Part shown: in pieces, positions 1 through 7,373 of the stretch
How the letters are laid out: each line of letters starts with the position of its first letter
Numbering within the stretch: the first letter of the stretch is position 1
Assembly: GCA_003599275.1 (NCBI GenBank)
Contig: QZJG01000044.1
Coordinates: forward strand, 1 to 64,000
Direction: 5' to 3'
Origin: Nitrospiraceae bacterium
GTDB lineage: Bacteria; Nitrospirota; Thermodesulfovibrionia; UBA6902
DNA: 64,000 nucleotides
Made by a program: the position numbers and the translations under genes
The notes under the pieces: generated by a model
What the model saw: only the letters and a program-made list of their open reading frames with translations
The model's database searches: none
What the model was told of the DNA's origin: nothing

Positions 1-1
1 C

Positions 2-313
2 ACAGGGAAAAATCCTCTGGGGAACAAAAGGGTGGGCCATTTACCGGGCTCAATAAATATTGATTCCTATGCCAACAATCTCAACCCGGATGAAACCTTT
101 AAATCAGCCGGCGATCTTAAGGCCGTCTATGAATCAAAGGGAATCACAAAAGATAAAGAGGTCATTGTATATTGTCAGGGAGGTGTACGCGCAGCTCAGA
201 CCTTCATCGCGCTTAAATACATTCTCGGTTATCCAAAGGTCAGGAACTATGTAGGTTCGATAGGGGAGTGGGCGCATAAACCGGAGCCGGCAAAATATCC
301 GCTTGAGAAATAA
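2..313 (+). CDS. rhodanese-like sulfurtransferase, 5'-truncated by window edge
   Basis: Frame is open from nt 2 (TGKNPLGNKRVGHLPGSINI...), upstream of the GTG used in the track. CQGGVRAAQ active-site loop and GHLPGSINI motif. Confidence 0.85.
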   Translation, partial: TGKNPLGNKRVGHLPGSINIDSYANNLNPDETFKSAGDLKAVYESKGITKDKEVIVYCQGGVRAAQTFIALKYILGYPKVRNYVGSIGEWAHKPEPAKYPLEK

Positions 314-317
314 ATGG

Positions 318-361
318 ACAGCGAGCATACTCCCTGCAGCTTGCTGCAGGGAATATCAATT
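318..361 (+). repeat. 44-nt hairpin element copy 1 (ACAGCGAGC-hairpin-ATCAATT)
   Basis: ACAGCGAGCATACTCCCTGCAGCTTGCTGCAGGGAATATCAATT. Matches an element of identical length at 1413-1456. Confidence 0.7.
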
Positions 362-384
362 ACATTTATAAAATCTTACAGGAG

Positions 385-666
385 GTGAAGGACGTGCAGA
401 AAAAGATTGCTATCGTGGTCAGGGACAGGCAGAGTGAGGCCCTGAGAATGGGAGTAGGCATGATCCTCGCAGATGATCTTGTCGGTGTATTTGTCATGGA
501 CAGGAAAGTCGAGGAAAGCGATGACAACTCGATGAACCTTGAGACTATGGTCGACATGGACGTAAAGGTTTACACGAATTTCAAAGGCAATGAAAACATC
601 GAATACCTCTCTACGGAAGAGGTAGCTCAAAAGCTCCTCGAATTCGATAATATATTGCCATATTAA
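385..666 (+). CDS. DsrE-like small protein (sulfur relay context); start may be GTG at 394
   Basis: 93 aa ORF, AGGAGGTGA upstream, sits between rhodanese and DsrH/DsrE-like ORFs. Confidence 0.6.
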   Translation: MKDVQKKIAIVVRDRQSEALRMGVGMILADDLVGVFVMDRKVEESDDNSMNLETMVDMDVKVYTNFKGNENIEYLSTEEVAQKLLEFDNILPY

Positions 667-735
667 GATACCGGCTGGACTTATCAGATTACGCTGTTTA
701 CCACCGGACATTTAATCAAAGGAGGCGGTTAGGGA

Positions 736-906
736 ATGAAGATTTTATATCTTTTGAGACAGGAGACCCCTGATGAAACTGTCAAAAAACTTATTGAAGA
801 ACATAAAAAGGCAAACGAAGTAACTGTAATAAACATCAACGAAAACAAAAACTACGACGGAATTGTGGACTTAATAGCATCAAGCGACAGGGTCATATCC
901 TGGTAA
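736..906 (+). CDS. short DsrH/TusB-like protein (56 aa), absent from ORF track
   Basis: ATG..TAA: MKILYLLRQETPDETVKKLIEEHKKANEVTVININENKNYDGIVDLIASSDRVISW. GGAGGCGG upstream. C-terminus resembles the ORF at 3817-4113 (YGDIVDLIFNEYDKTAWL). Confidence 0.65.
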   Translation: MKILYLLRQETPDETVKKLIEEHKKANEVTVININENKNYDGIVDLIASSDRVISW

Positions 907-947
907 ATGAATGACCCTTATCGCACGTCTGAAAGGAGATTATTAAA

Positions 948-1250
948 ATGAAGCTCGGCATTCTAATCACGACCGATAAACATCCCGATGCTGTCATCGG
1001 GATTACCAAATCCGCCTTATCAAAAGGCCATACCGTTACACTCTTCCACATGGATGGCGGCACAAAACTTCTGGGCCACCCTTCTTTTACCGCCCTTTGC
1101 TCGACTCAAGGCGTAAAGATGAGTTTCTGTGATCACAGCGCAAAAGGGCTCAATGTTTCTACGGAAGGTCTCCCAAGCGATATCGTATGCGGAAGCCAGT
1201 TTGACAACGCCAATATGAATCATGATTCTGACCGGGTAATTACGCTGTAA
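948..1250 (+). CDS. DsrE family protein
   Basis: MKLGILITTDKHPDAVIGITKSALSKGHTVTLFHMDGG; RBS GAAAGGAG. Confidence 0.7.
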   Translation: MKLGILITTDKHPDAVIGITKSALSKGHTVTLFHMDGGTKLLGHPSFTALCSTQGVKMSFCDHSAKGLNVSTEGLPSDIVCGSQFDNANMNHDSDRVITL

Positions 1251-1278
1251 TCCGGCATTCCAGTTTATTTTTACATCT

Positions 1279-1310
1279 AAAAATCCCCTCCTGAGACGAG
1301 GGGATTTTTT
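1279..1310 (+). terminator. Rho-independent terminator
   Basis: aaaaatcccctc-ctgagac-gaggggatttttt, downstream of the DsrE-like gene. Confidence 0.85.
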
Positions 1311-1412
1311 GTGTGACCATTAACCGGATTTACTGAACAAACTGTTTTTTTGAATTCCTGCAGGGTTGAAATTCCAAGGGAATTAATTTACTCTTAATGA
1401 GACCTTAAATGA

Positions 1413-1456
1413 ACAGCGAGCGATTCCCCGTGGTCTTGCCGCGGGGAAGATCAATT
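1413..1456 (+). repeat. 44-nt hairpin element copy 2, upstream of hfq
   Basis: ACAGCGAGCGATTCCCCGTGGTCTTGCCGCGGGGAAGATCAATT. Flanks conserved with 318-361, stem sequence changed but still able to pair. Confidence 0.7.
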
Positions 1457-1475
1457 TTCCCAAAGGAGACGCCCT

Positions 1476-1709
1476 ATGAGCAACGCAGAGCATAAGCTTC
1501 AGGACCAATACTTGAATCACGTAAGGAAAGAGAAAATTCCGGTCACGATATTTCTCCTGAACGGGGCACGTCTCAAGGGCACTATAAAAGGTTTTGACAA
1601 ATTCGTTGTTCTGCTTAAAAACGAAGTCCAACAGCTCGTCTACAAACATGCCATATCAAGCATTGTCCCTGAAAAAGATGTAAATATCAGGATCGAAAAT
1701 GCAGAGTGA
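1476..1709 (+). CDS. hfq: RNA chaperone Hfq
   Basis: [58 protein letters not shown]: Sm1/Sm2 motifs. Confidence 0.97.
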   Translation: MSNAEHKLQDQYLNHVRKEKIPVTIFLLNGARLKGTIKGFDKFVVLLKNEVQQLVYKHAISSIVPEKDVNIRIENAE

Positions 1710-2125
1710 GGACCGATAGCTATATGGAAGCCGTTCCGGGAAATCCGTTCCTTACTGTTGATGCAATTATCGAAGTGGAAGGGGGGATAATACTTATCAG
1801 GCGGAAAAACCCCCCGCCCGGCTGGGCCATCCCCGGCGGTTTTGTTGATTACGGAGAAACCATCGAGGAAGCCGTTTGCCGCGAGGCAAAGGAAGAGACC
1901 GGCCTTGATATTAAAATTATAAGACAGTTTCATACATATTCAGACCCCAAAAGGGACCCCCGTCATCATACGGTTGCCACAATCTTCATTGCTACGGCCA
2001 CAGGTACACCGCAGGCAGGAGACGATGCAGAGGAAGCAGGCATTTTTACAAGAGACAGTCTACCTGAGAACATCGCCTTTGACCACCGGCAGATACTTGA
2101 AGATTATTTCAGCGGAAAGTATTAG
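1706..2125 (+). CDS. NUDIX hydrolase; start could be ATG at 1724
   Basis: [29 protein letters not shown] box; overlaps the hfq stop. Confidence 0.93.
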   Translation: MRTDSYMEAVPGNPFLTVDAIIEVEGGIILIRRKNPPPGWAIPGGFVDYGETIEEAVCREAKEETGLDIKIIRQFHTYSDPKRDPRHHTVATIFIATATGTPQAGDDAEEAGIFTRDSLPENIAFDHRQILEDYFSGKY

Positions 2126-2440
2126 CTGATACCTAAATTGACCGATTTTATTGTGAAGTCACTATTTAATTAAAGTATTTTGAGAATATGTAATCACCTA
2201 ACAAGCGGGAATGACATCAATGTGTCATCATGGCTGTTTGTGGACTTTGACGTGACCGTGTGGAGCAATACGCGAAGCATAGATTTTTGAATATATATTT
2301 GGGTATAATTATCGAAACATAACGTATTGTATACCTGTTGCCGCCACTGTTAAGAAACTAAGAGGCTTTCAAAGACAAGAATGCTTTATTTCTGTATCAA
2401 GACCGGCCCGCAGATGATATGGAATGACGGCATAAGATAA

Positions 2441-2472
2441 CCCTGTAGCGAGTTACTGCAGGAAATTCAAAT
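2441..2472 (+). repeat. possible degenerate third hairpin element before ferredoxin
   Basis: CCCTGTAGCGAGTTACTGCAGGAAATTCAAAT; 7-bp stem CCTGTAG/CTGCAGG, about 15 nt before the AGGAGGTG RBS. Confidence 0.4.
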
Positions 2473-2488
2473 AGGAGGTGAATAGAGC

Positions 2489-2674
2489 ATGTATTTAGTT
2501 ACGGTTGATAATGACAAATGCGACGGTTGCGAAGAGTGTTCAAATATCTGCCCTTCAGAAGTTTTCAAGATTACTGACGGGAAATCAGATCCTCACCAGG
2601 CATCAGATTGCGCTTATTGCCTGAGTTGCGTCGAAGCCTGTCCTAACAGCGCAATTACAGTGACTGAGATGTAG
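2489..2674 (+). CDS. 4Fe-4S ferredoxin (two clusters)
   Basis: CDGCEECSNICPSEVF and CAYCLSCVEACPNSAI motifs; strong RBS. Confidence 0.92.
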   Translation: MYLVTVDNDKCDGCEECSNICPSEVFKITDGKSDPHQASDCAYCLSCVEACPNSAITVTEM

Positions 2675-2684
2675 TTTAAAAAGA

Positions 2685-2727
2685 ACCTAAAAAGGCGTTC
2701 CGTTTACCGGAACGCCTTTTTAGGTTT
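2685..2727. terminator. bidirectional terminator between convergent genes
   Basis: aacctaaaaaggcgttcc-gtttacc-ggaacgcctttttaggtt. Confidence 0.9.
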
Positions 2728-2748
2728 GCCTTCTTACTAAGTATCTAA

Positions 2749-3000
2749 TCAGGGTTTTTTGATGAAGATTTCCCAGTAACCCTTATCTTCGATTTTGACG
2801 AGTTCGAATTCAAATCCCTGTTTCTGACAATATTTGGGGATCGTATCCTCAGCAGATGCCGGGGCATCACAAAGCACTTTCAGTAAAGTGCCGCCCGGGG
2901 CTTTCTCCACGGTCTTCTTTGTTATTACGAGCGGATAAGGGCAAACTCTTCCCAATACGTCAAGGGTCTGTGTCGGTGTTTGAGACTTTAAATCAGACAT
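2749..3000 (-). CDS. TusA/SirA-like sulfur carrier protein
   Basis: LDVLGRVCPYPLVITKKTVEKAPGGTLLKVLCDAPASAEDTIPKYCQKQGFE; conserved CPxP. Confidence 0.92.
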   Translation of the reverse strand: MSDLKSQTPTQTLDVLGRVCPYPLVITKKTVEKAPGGTLLKVLCDAPASAEDTIPKYCQKQGFEFELVKIEDKGYWEIFIKKP

Positions 3001-3029
3001 GCTTTGTTTCCTCCAATAGTTCTTATTTT

Positions 3030-3443
3030 TTAAAAGAAAAGGAGATGGTTCACTCCTTCCATCATCTTTGTTATTTCTGCAAAGGGGACGACTTTTACTG
3101 TCATCTCTGCGCCGAATTCCTCGGCATTCAGCACAATGTCATTTTCAGTCAGACCGAACCTGTCAAGGTCTTCTTTACACACAAGAACATTCAGATCCAG
3201 GAGCAAGGCCATCTTTACATGTGTTTCAGTGCTTGTAAGCTTGTATAAATCCATCGCCTTCTGGTCTTTTTTGCAGTTTAAGACGCCGTCACCGACAAAG
3301 GCAATATCGGCCGTAACTATATCGCCGTCATTCAGATAAACTTCAACGCTCTGGCTCGCAATTGCATGTGTAAGCGCAAGCTTGGGATTTTCACTCTTGT
3401 ACGGCGGTCTCTGAACAATAAATCCGAGTTTAGTAGTTGCCAT
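3030..3443 (-). CDS. DsrE/F-like sulfur relay protein
   Basis: Position between tusA and other DsrE-family genes; VYLNDGDIVTADIAFVGDGVL, LLLDLNVLVCKEDL. Confidence 0.65.
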   Translation of the reverse strand: MATTKLGFIVQRPPYKSENPKLALTHAIASQSVEVYLNDGDIVTADIAFVGDGVLNCKKDQKAMDLYKLTSTETHVKMALLLDLNVLVCKEDLDRFGLTENDIVLNAEEFGAEMTVKVVPFAEITKMMEGVNHLLFF

Positions 3444-3445
3444 TA

Positions 3446-3805
3446 TTATTCACCTCCTATATGAAGGACCCTGTCGGCATCAAAAGCGCTTGCAAGGTAC
3501 CAGTCCATACTGTGTCTTTTAAAACCTTCTATTGTATGCTCTTTATGATATCCACGGGCTTCAGCGCAAGCCTCACATGCCGTTACAGTAAGACCTTTTT
3601 GCATAAGCTCCTGCAGCGGCTTTTCAAGATGAGAATAATCTTTAAATGCGCGCTGACCTTTAAGTGAGAGCATGGTTGCATTGCCTGAAACCCATAAATC
3701 AACCTTATGCCCCTTTTCCAGTGCCGTTCCCGCAAGCTTTACGGCAAAATCAAGGCTCATTGATCCGACGAGAGAAGAAAAACAGCCAATTGTAAATTTT
3801 CCCAT
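3446..3805 (-). CDS. DsrE family protein
   Basis: GCFSSLVGSMSLDFAVKLAGTALEKGHKVDLWVSGNA ... VTACEACAEARG. Confidence 0.75.
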   Translation of the reverse strand: MGKFTIGCFSSLVGSMSLDFAVKLAGTALEKGHKVDLWVSGNATMLSLKGQRAFKDYSHLEKPLQELMQKGLTVTACEACAEARGYHKEHTIEGFKRHSMDWYLASAFDADRVLHIGGE

Positions 3806-3816
3806 GATCTATCCTC

Positions 3817-4113
3817 CTATAACCAAGCGGTTTTATCGTATTCGTTAAAAATCAGGTCGACTATATCGCCGTAAGTGACGAGCTTAACATTGTCGGCTAC
3901 GTCCGAGTTGCCGAGACCCCTTGTATCAAGGTCATCCAGCAGCACATAATGATTTGCGGATTTCTTCAACAGGGATGAAGAATTTCCATTTTCCTTGACG
4001 GTTGCGTGATAAACGCCATTTTGTACAAAAATGATGCCGAGTTTTTCGGGGTTTAACCGTTCAAGAGTGTCCACGTTAACCCTGTAATCACTGACAAAAA
4101 CAGCTAATTTCAT
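3817..4113 (-). CDS. DsrH/TusB-like protein
   Basis: 98 aa, gene position after DsrE; FVQNGVYHATV ... DLDTRGL ... VTYGDIVDLIFNEYDKTAWL. Confidence 0.65.
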   Translation of the reverse strand: MKLAVFVSDYRVNVDTLERLNPEKLGIIFVQNGVYHATVKENGNSSSLLKKSANHYVLLDDLDTRGLGNSDVADNVKLVTYGDIVDLIFNEYDKTAWL

Positions 4114-4223
4114 ACGTTCCTCCTGAAGTGGAATTTTGGCAGATAAAAAGATTTATAATTCTATCGATTAGGCTGGTTTTTGTCAAGACGGAATGAGATT
4201 ATTAAATTTCTTTATTGAGGTCC

Positions 4224-4724
4224 TTAAAGTTTTCTTGTCCAGAATGTTTCAACAAGACCTACCTTCCAGGAATCATTTTCTTTTATAAGTTTCAAATTAG
4301 CAGGATTTTTTGACTTTTTATGTGTGATTATTATTTCTGCGTTCAGGCCGCTTAGAAAACCGATTTCCCAGTTACTCTCTTCAAGGATGATAGCTGGATG
4401 AAATGATTCGAGAAAGGCGTCCCAGTAATTATTAAACATGGCCCCCCGGTCGTCAAAATTTTTTATTACGTCTTCCTTTCTTGTACTGCCGCCCATTTTA
4501 TGATATGTCTTATAAACATCGTTTATAATTGTTCTCCGGGACTTTTCCGATAACAGCGCCCATGCGTTATTATAATCCCGAGTTTGCAGAGACAAAAAAA
4601 ATTTTTCAGCCGTTTCAAGTACCGATTCTATCTGTACGTTTTTATCTTCAGCAAATATTTCATCAGCATTGCATACGGCCACGCCAAGTAAAACCGGAAT
4701 GATCAATGATAATAATTTGTGCAT
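4224..4724 (-). CDS. secreted hypothetical protein
   Basis: N-terminal signal peptide MHKLLSLIIPVLLGVAVCNADEIFA; 166 aa. Confidence 0.6.
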   Translation of the reverse strand: MHKLLSLIIPVLLGVAVCNADEIFAEDKNVQIESVLETAEKFFLSLQTRDYNNAWALLSEKSRRTIINDVYKTYHKMGGSTRKEDVIKNFDDRGAMFNNYWDAFLESFHPAIILEESNWEIGFLSGLNAEIIITHKKSKNPANLKLIKENDSWKVGLVETFWTRKL

Positions 4725-4730
4725 AAAGAC

Positions 4731-4765
4731 TATAAAAAAAGGGCTGCGTAACAGCCCTTTTCAGA
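4731..4765 (-). terminator. Rho-independent terminator for the minus-strand export operon
   Basis: Minus strand ctgaaaagggctg-ttac-gcagcccttttttta. Confidence 0.85.
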
Positions 4766-4790
4766 TTAATATGGCGGTATCTTTTTATTC

Positions 4791-5255
4791 TTAGTGATGA
4801 TGAGTGGTCGTTGTCGTTCCTCCGTCGTCTCCTCCGGTGGCGGCTACTACGAGAGCAATAACACCGGCTGTGGCGGCGGCTCCGACAGCGACTGTCCCTG
4901 CTGTAATTCCTGCGCCTACGGCCAAGCCTGCGGTAGTGCCGGCCTCTGTTGCAGCTATCGCTGATGCGACTTCCGCGTATCCGGCTGCATCAAGGGCCGA
5001 TACAAGACTTGCCTTTTCAGCTACTACGTATCCGAGAATATTGCCTGCTTCATCTGCTACAGGCAAGGCCACCTGTGTGCCTGTGAGGGCCGGAGATGCC
5101 GCTCCCTCCACATAAGTTCCTCCTGCATTTGCCGCTATTTCCCTTGCTGCGGTTTCTGAAGGTATTCTCTGTGTCTGAGCAGAAGCCTGCGGTATCAAAA
5201 CAATATTGAACACAAGCAACGACATTGCAATAAATAACGCGGTAATTTTCTTCAT
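4791..5255 (-). CDS. YjbE-like secreted Ala/Gly/Thr-rich protein of exopolysaccharide operon
   Basis: Signal peptide; C-terminus GVIALVVAATGGDDGGTTTTTHHH resembles E. coli YjbE tail as recalled; adjacent to yjbH-like gene. Confidence 0.65.
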   Translation of the reverse strand: MKKITALFIAMSLLVFNIVLIPQASAQTQRIPSETAAREIAANAGGTYVEGAASPALTGTQVALPVADEAGNILGYVVAEKASLVSALDAAGYAEVASAIAATEAGTTAGLAVGAGITAGTVAVGAAATAGVIALVVAATGGDDGGTTTTTHHH

Positions 5256-5288
5256 GTTTCCTCCTTAATTAAATTTTAAGATTAATTA

Positions 5289-7355
5289 TTAATATAGCAT
5301 TTCATCATCTTTGTCAAGGAAAATTTTTGTATTTCTGCCTATGAAGTCAAACAAATTACGGTAATGCTCTATGTCTTGCCCTGTGTCCCTTGTCCAGGGA
5401 GATAAAAAGTAACTGTACGTTGTTCGCGAATCCGTGCCTTTAAATAACCTTATTGGGATGATAACGGCAATCCCTTTGTCATGGTAATCTCTGTTGAAAT
5501 CGTCTTCAAAGACTGAAGTGTCCGTATAAGTATACCATGTGCGAAGCACAACGCCGTTTATAAACTTCGACACTGTAAATCTGACGCCGTTGTCGCCGGC
5601 AAGAAAACGGCCGGCCTTAACGTCAAGCGCCAACTCCTGTTCTGGTATGTTGAGGCGCATATTTATGAATGCTGTTGTATAGACGTCTTTGACGTCGTCG
5701 GTTTTCAATTTAACAGGGTTGTCCGGCTCACGTTTTTTTACAGCGCTCCCGCTCAGGCCAAGAAGGATTCTGCCGTCAAGCACCGGCATCGCAACTTCCA
5801 TATCTACACCGGCATACTGGGCTTCGAGAATCCCTCCTGACACCTTTGCCAATATCCCCGGATAAACCTGTCCTGTCTGATTCAGCATCAACCTCTCAAG
5901 CACAATGTTTTCCTTTTTGTACTCAACGATGTCAGTCCTGACAGGGATAGAGAGGGGCTCGTTTGTAGTTGTAATATTATTGAGAGGAAATGCAGCGAGT
6001 CCGGTAACAAAGGATGCTCCTTGCCAGGGGTAATAACTGACCCAGCCAGAAGCGCCAAGCCTGTACCTGAAGAAACCGGAAGGGTCGTTTAAAAACGTTT
6101 CAAGGGAGGGCTTCCATCCGTAATTAAATGATTTTCTGAACGCGGTCTCCATGTCCGGGATGTCCCTGACAGCCGTTTTAAAATCCGACATACGGAGGAA
6201 TTCATCAAATGTCATTTTCTCCGCATAAAAATCGAGGAGATCTATCGTTGCAGTGGTGAATTCGACTACGGGGATTTCATTTTCCGTGAGAATTACATGT
6301 ATTCTTTTTACATTCTCGGGATTGATTCCGGCTATTAATTCAAGCACAATGCCGATGGCCCTGGTGCTATAAAAATACTTATCGTTCTGCGCCTTCACCC
6401 ACAACTCTTCATTAATAATCGCAACGCCTATGCCGCTGAAGCCGGAATTATGCAAGGCCCTTATCATTCTTTCATGGATCGGGTCCAGAGCGTCGGCAGT
6501 TTTTCCCTGATAAACCTGTTCATATATCGGGAGCAGAGGCTTTCCGATATCGAATGTCGTTGAGAAATTAACGCCGAATTTCTCGCCCCTCTGATAACTC
6601 AGATCAATTTCCGACCATTTTGTTGGTTTAAATCTGATGCCGACATTGTATTTGGAAGAAACCGGCCCGCTGAAATATTTCCCCTGTGCGGGGTCATTTG
6701 TCTGCTCATGATATTTTATCGGGCTGTATTCGACCATAAGGGCGTATTTCTCGGACGGAGCAAACTGTATCCCCCAGAAAAACTGTGAATCATTCAACCA
6801 TTCTCGCGGGCTGGTTACGATCTCCAATTCAAAACCGTCGGTTTGCCCGGCAAGAGGGCTCTTCCCAAACCTTCCGTTGCCGAAACCGAGCGTAAAATCG
6901 AACGGGTAGATCTGCTTGCTCGCCACGATATATTGAGAGGGATATATCCTGCTGCCGTGAGAATCCATCAACCCGAGCGCTATGGCAGGCATATACTTGC
7001 CTTCCGGAAGGAACCTGTATTTAAAATCTACGGCTTTGTCCTTGTAATCGCCATAACCTTCCGTTAAAGCGGGCACATCTGATATTTCCGTTATCCTGCC
7101 ATCTATCTCAAGACCTTTCAGTGGACTGACCGAGCTGTAATAATATCTGTAAGGCGATACCTGTCCTATCCCAAGACGGTAAGTATTTTCCCTTAATACT
7201 CTGGCCGTTGGTATCTCCATAAGGCCGCTGCCACCCCTGTTGGAAGGTCGAATGAAAGGACCATCGTCTGCAAATGACGGAAAAGCGCCGAATGTGAATA
7301 TGGAGGGAAGTACAATAAGGGCCAGAATAAAAGGAGGGACATTGAATTTGCGCAT
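5289..7355 (-). CDS. YjbH-like outer-membrane exopolysaccharide biosynthesis protein
   Basis: SNRGGSGLMEIPTARVLRENTYRLGIGQVSPYRYYYSSVSPLKGLEIDGRITEI ... FDFTLGFGNGRFG; adjacent to Wza-like gene. Confidence 0.85.
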   Translation of the reverse strand: MRKFNVPPFILALIVLPSIFTFGAFPSFADDGPFIRPSNRGGSGLMEIPTARVLRENTYRLGIGQVSPYRYYYSSVSPLKGLEIDGRITEISDVPALTEGYGDYKDKAVDFKYRFLPEGKYMPAIALGLMDSHGSRIYPSQYIVASKQIYPFDFTLGFGNGRFGKSPLAGQTDGFELEIVTSPREWLNDSQFFWGIQFAPSEKYALMVEYSPIKYHEQTNDPAQGKYFSGPVSSKYNVGIRFKPTKWSEIDLSYQRGEKFGVNFSTTFDIGKPLLPIYEQVYQGKTADALDPIHERMIRALHNSGFSGIGVAIINEELWVKAQNDKYFYSTRAIGIVLELIAGINPENVKRIHVILTENEIPVVEFTTATIDLLDFYAEKMTFDEFLRMSDFKTAVRDIPDMETAFRKSFNYGWKPSLETFLNDPSGFFRYRLGASGWVSYYPWQGASFVTGLAAFPLNNITTTNEPLSIPVRTDIVEYKKENIVLERLMLNQTGQVYPGILAKVSGGILEAQYAGVDMEVAMPVLDGRILLGLSGSAVKKREPDNPVKLKTDDVKDVYTTAFINMRLNIPEQELALDVKAGRFLAGDNGVRFTVSKFINGVVLRTWYTYTDTSVFEDDFNRDYHDKGIAVIIPIRLFKGTDSRTTYSYFLSPWTRDTGQDIEHYRNLFDFIGRNTKIFLDKDDEMLY

Positions 7356-7373
7356 TACAATTTCCCGCTTTTA

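Noticed and set aside
4804-5115. Plus-strand ORF antisense to the YjbE-like gene
   Set aside because: Low-complexity Pro/Ala/Thr translation mirrors the Ala/Gly/Thr-rich gene on the other strand; no RBS or family signal.
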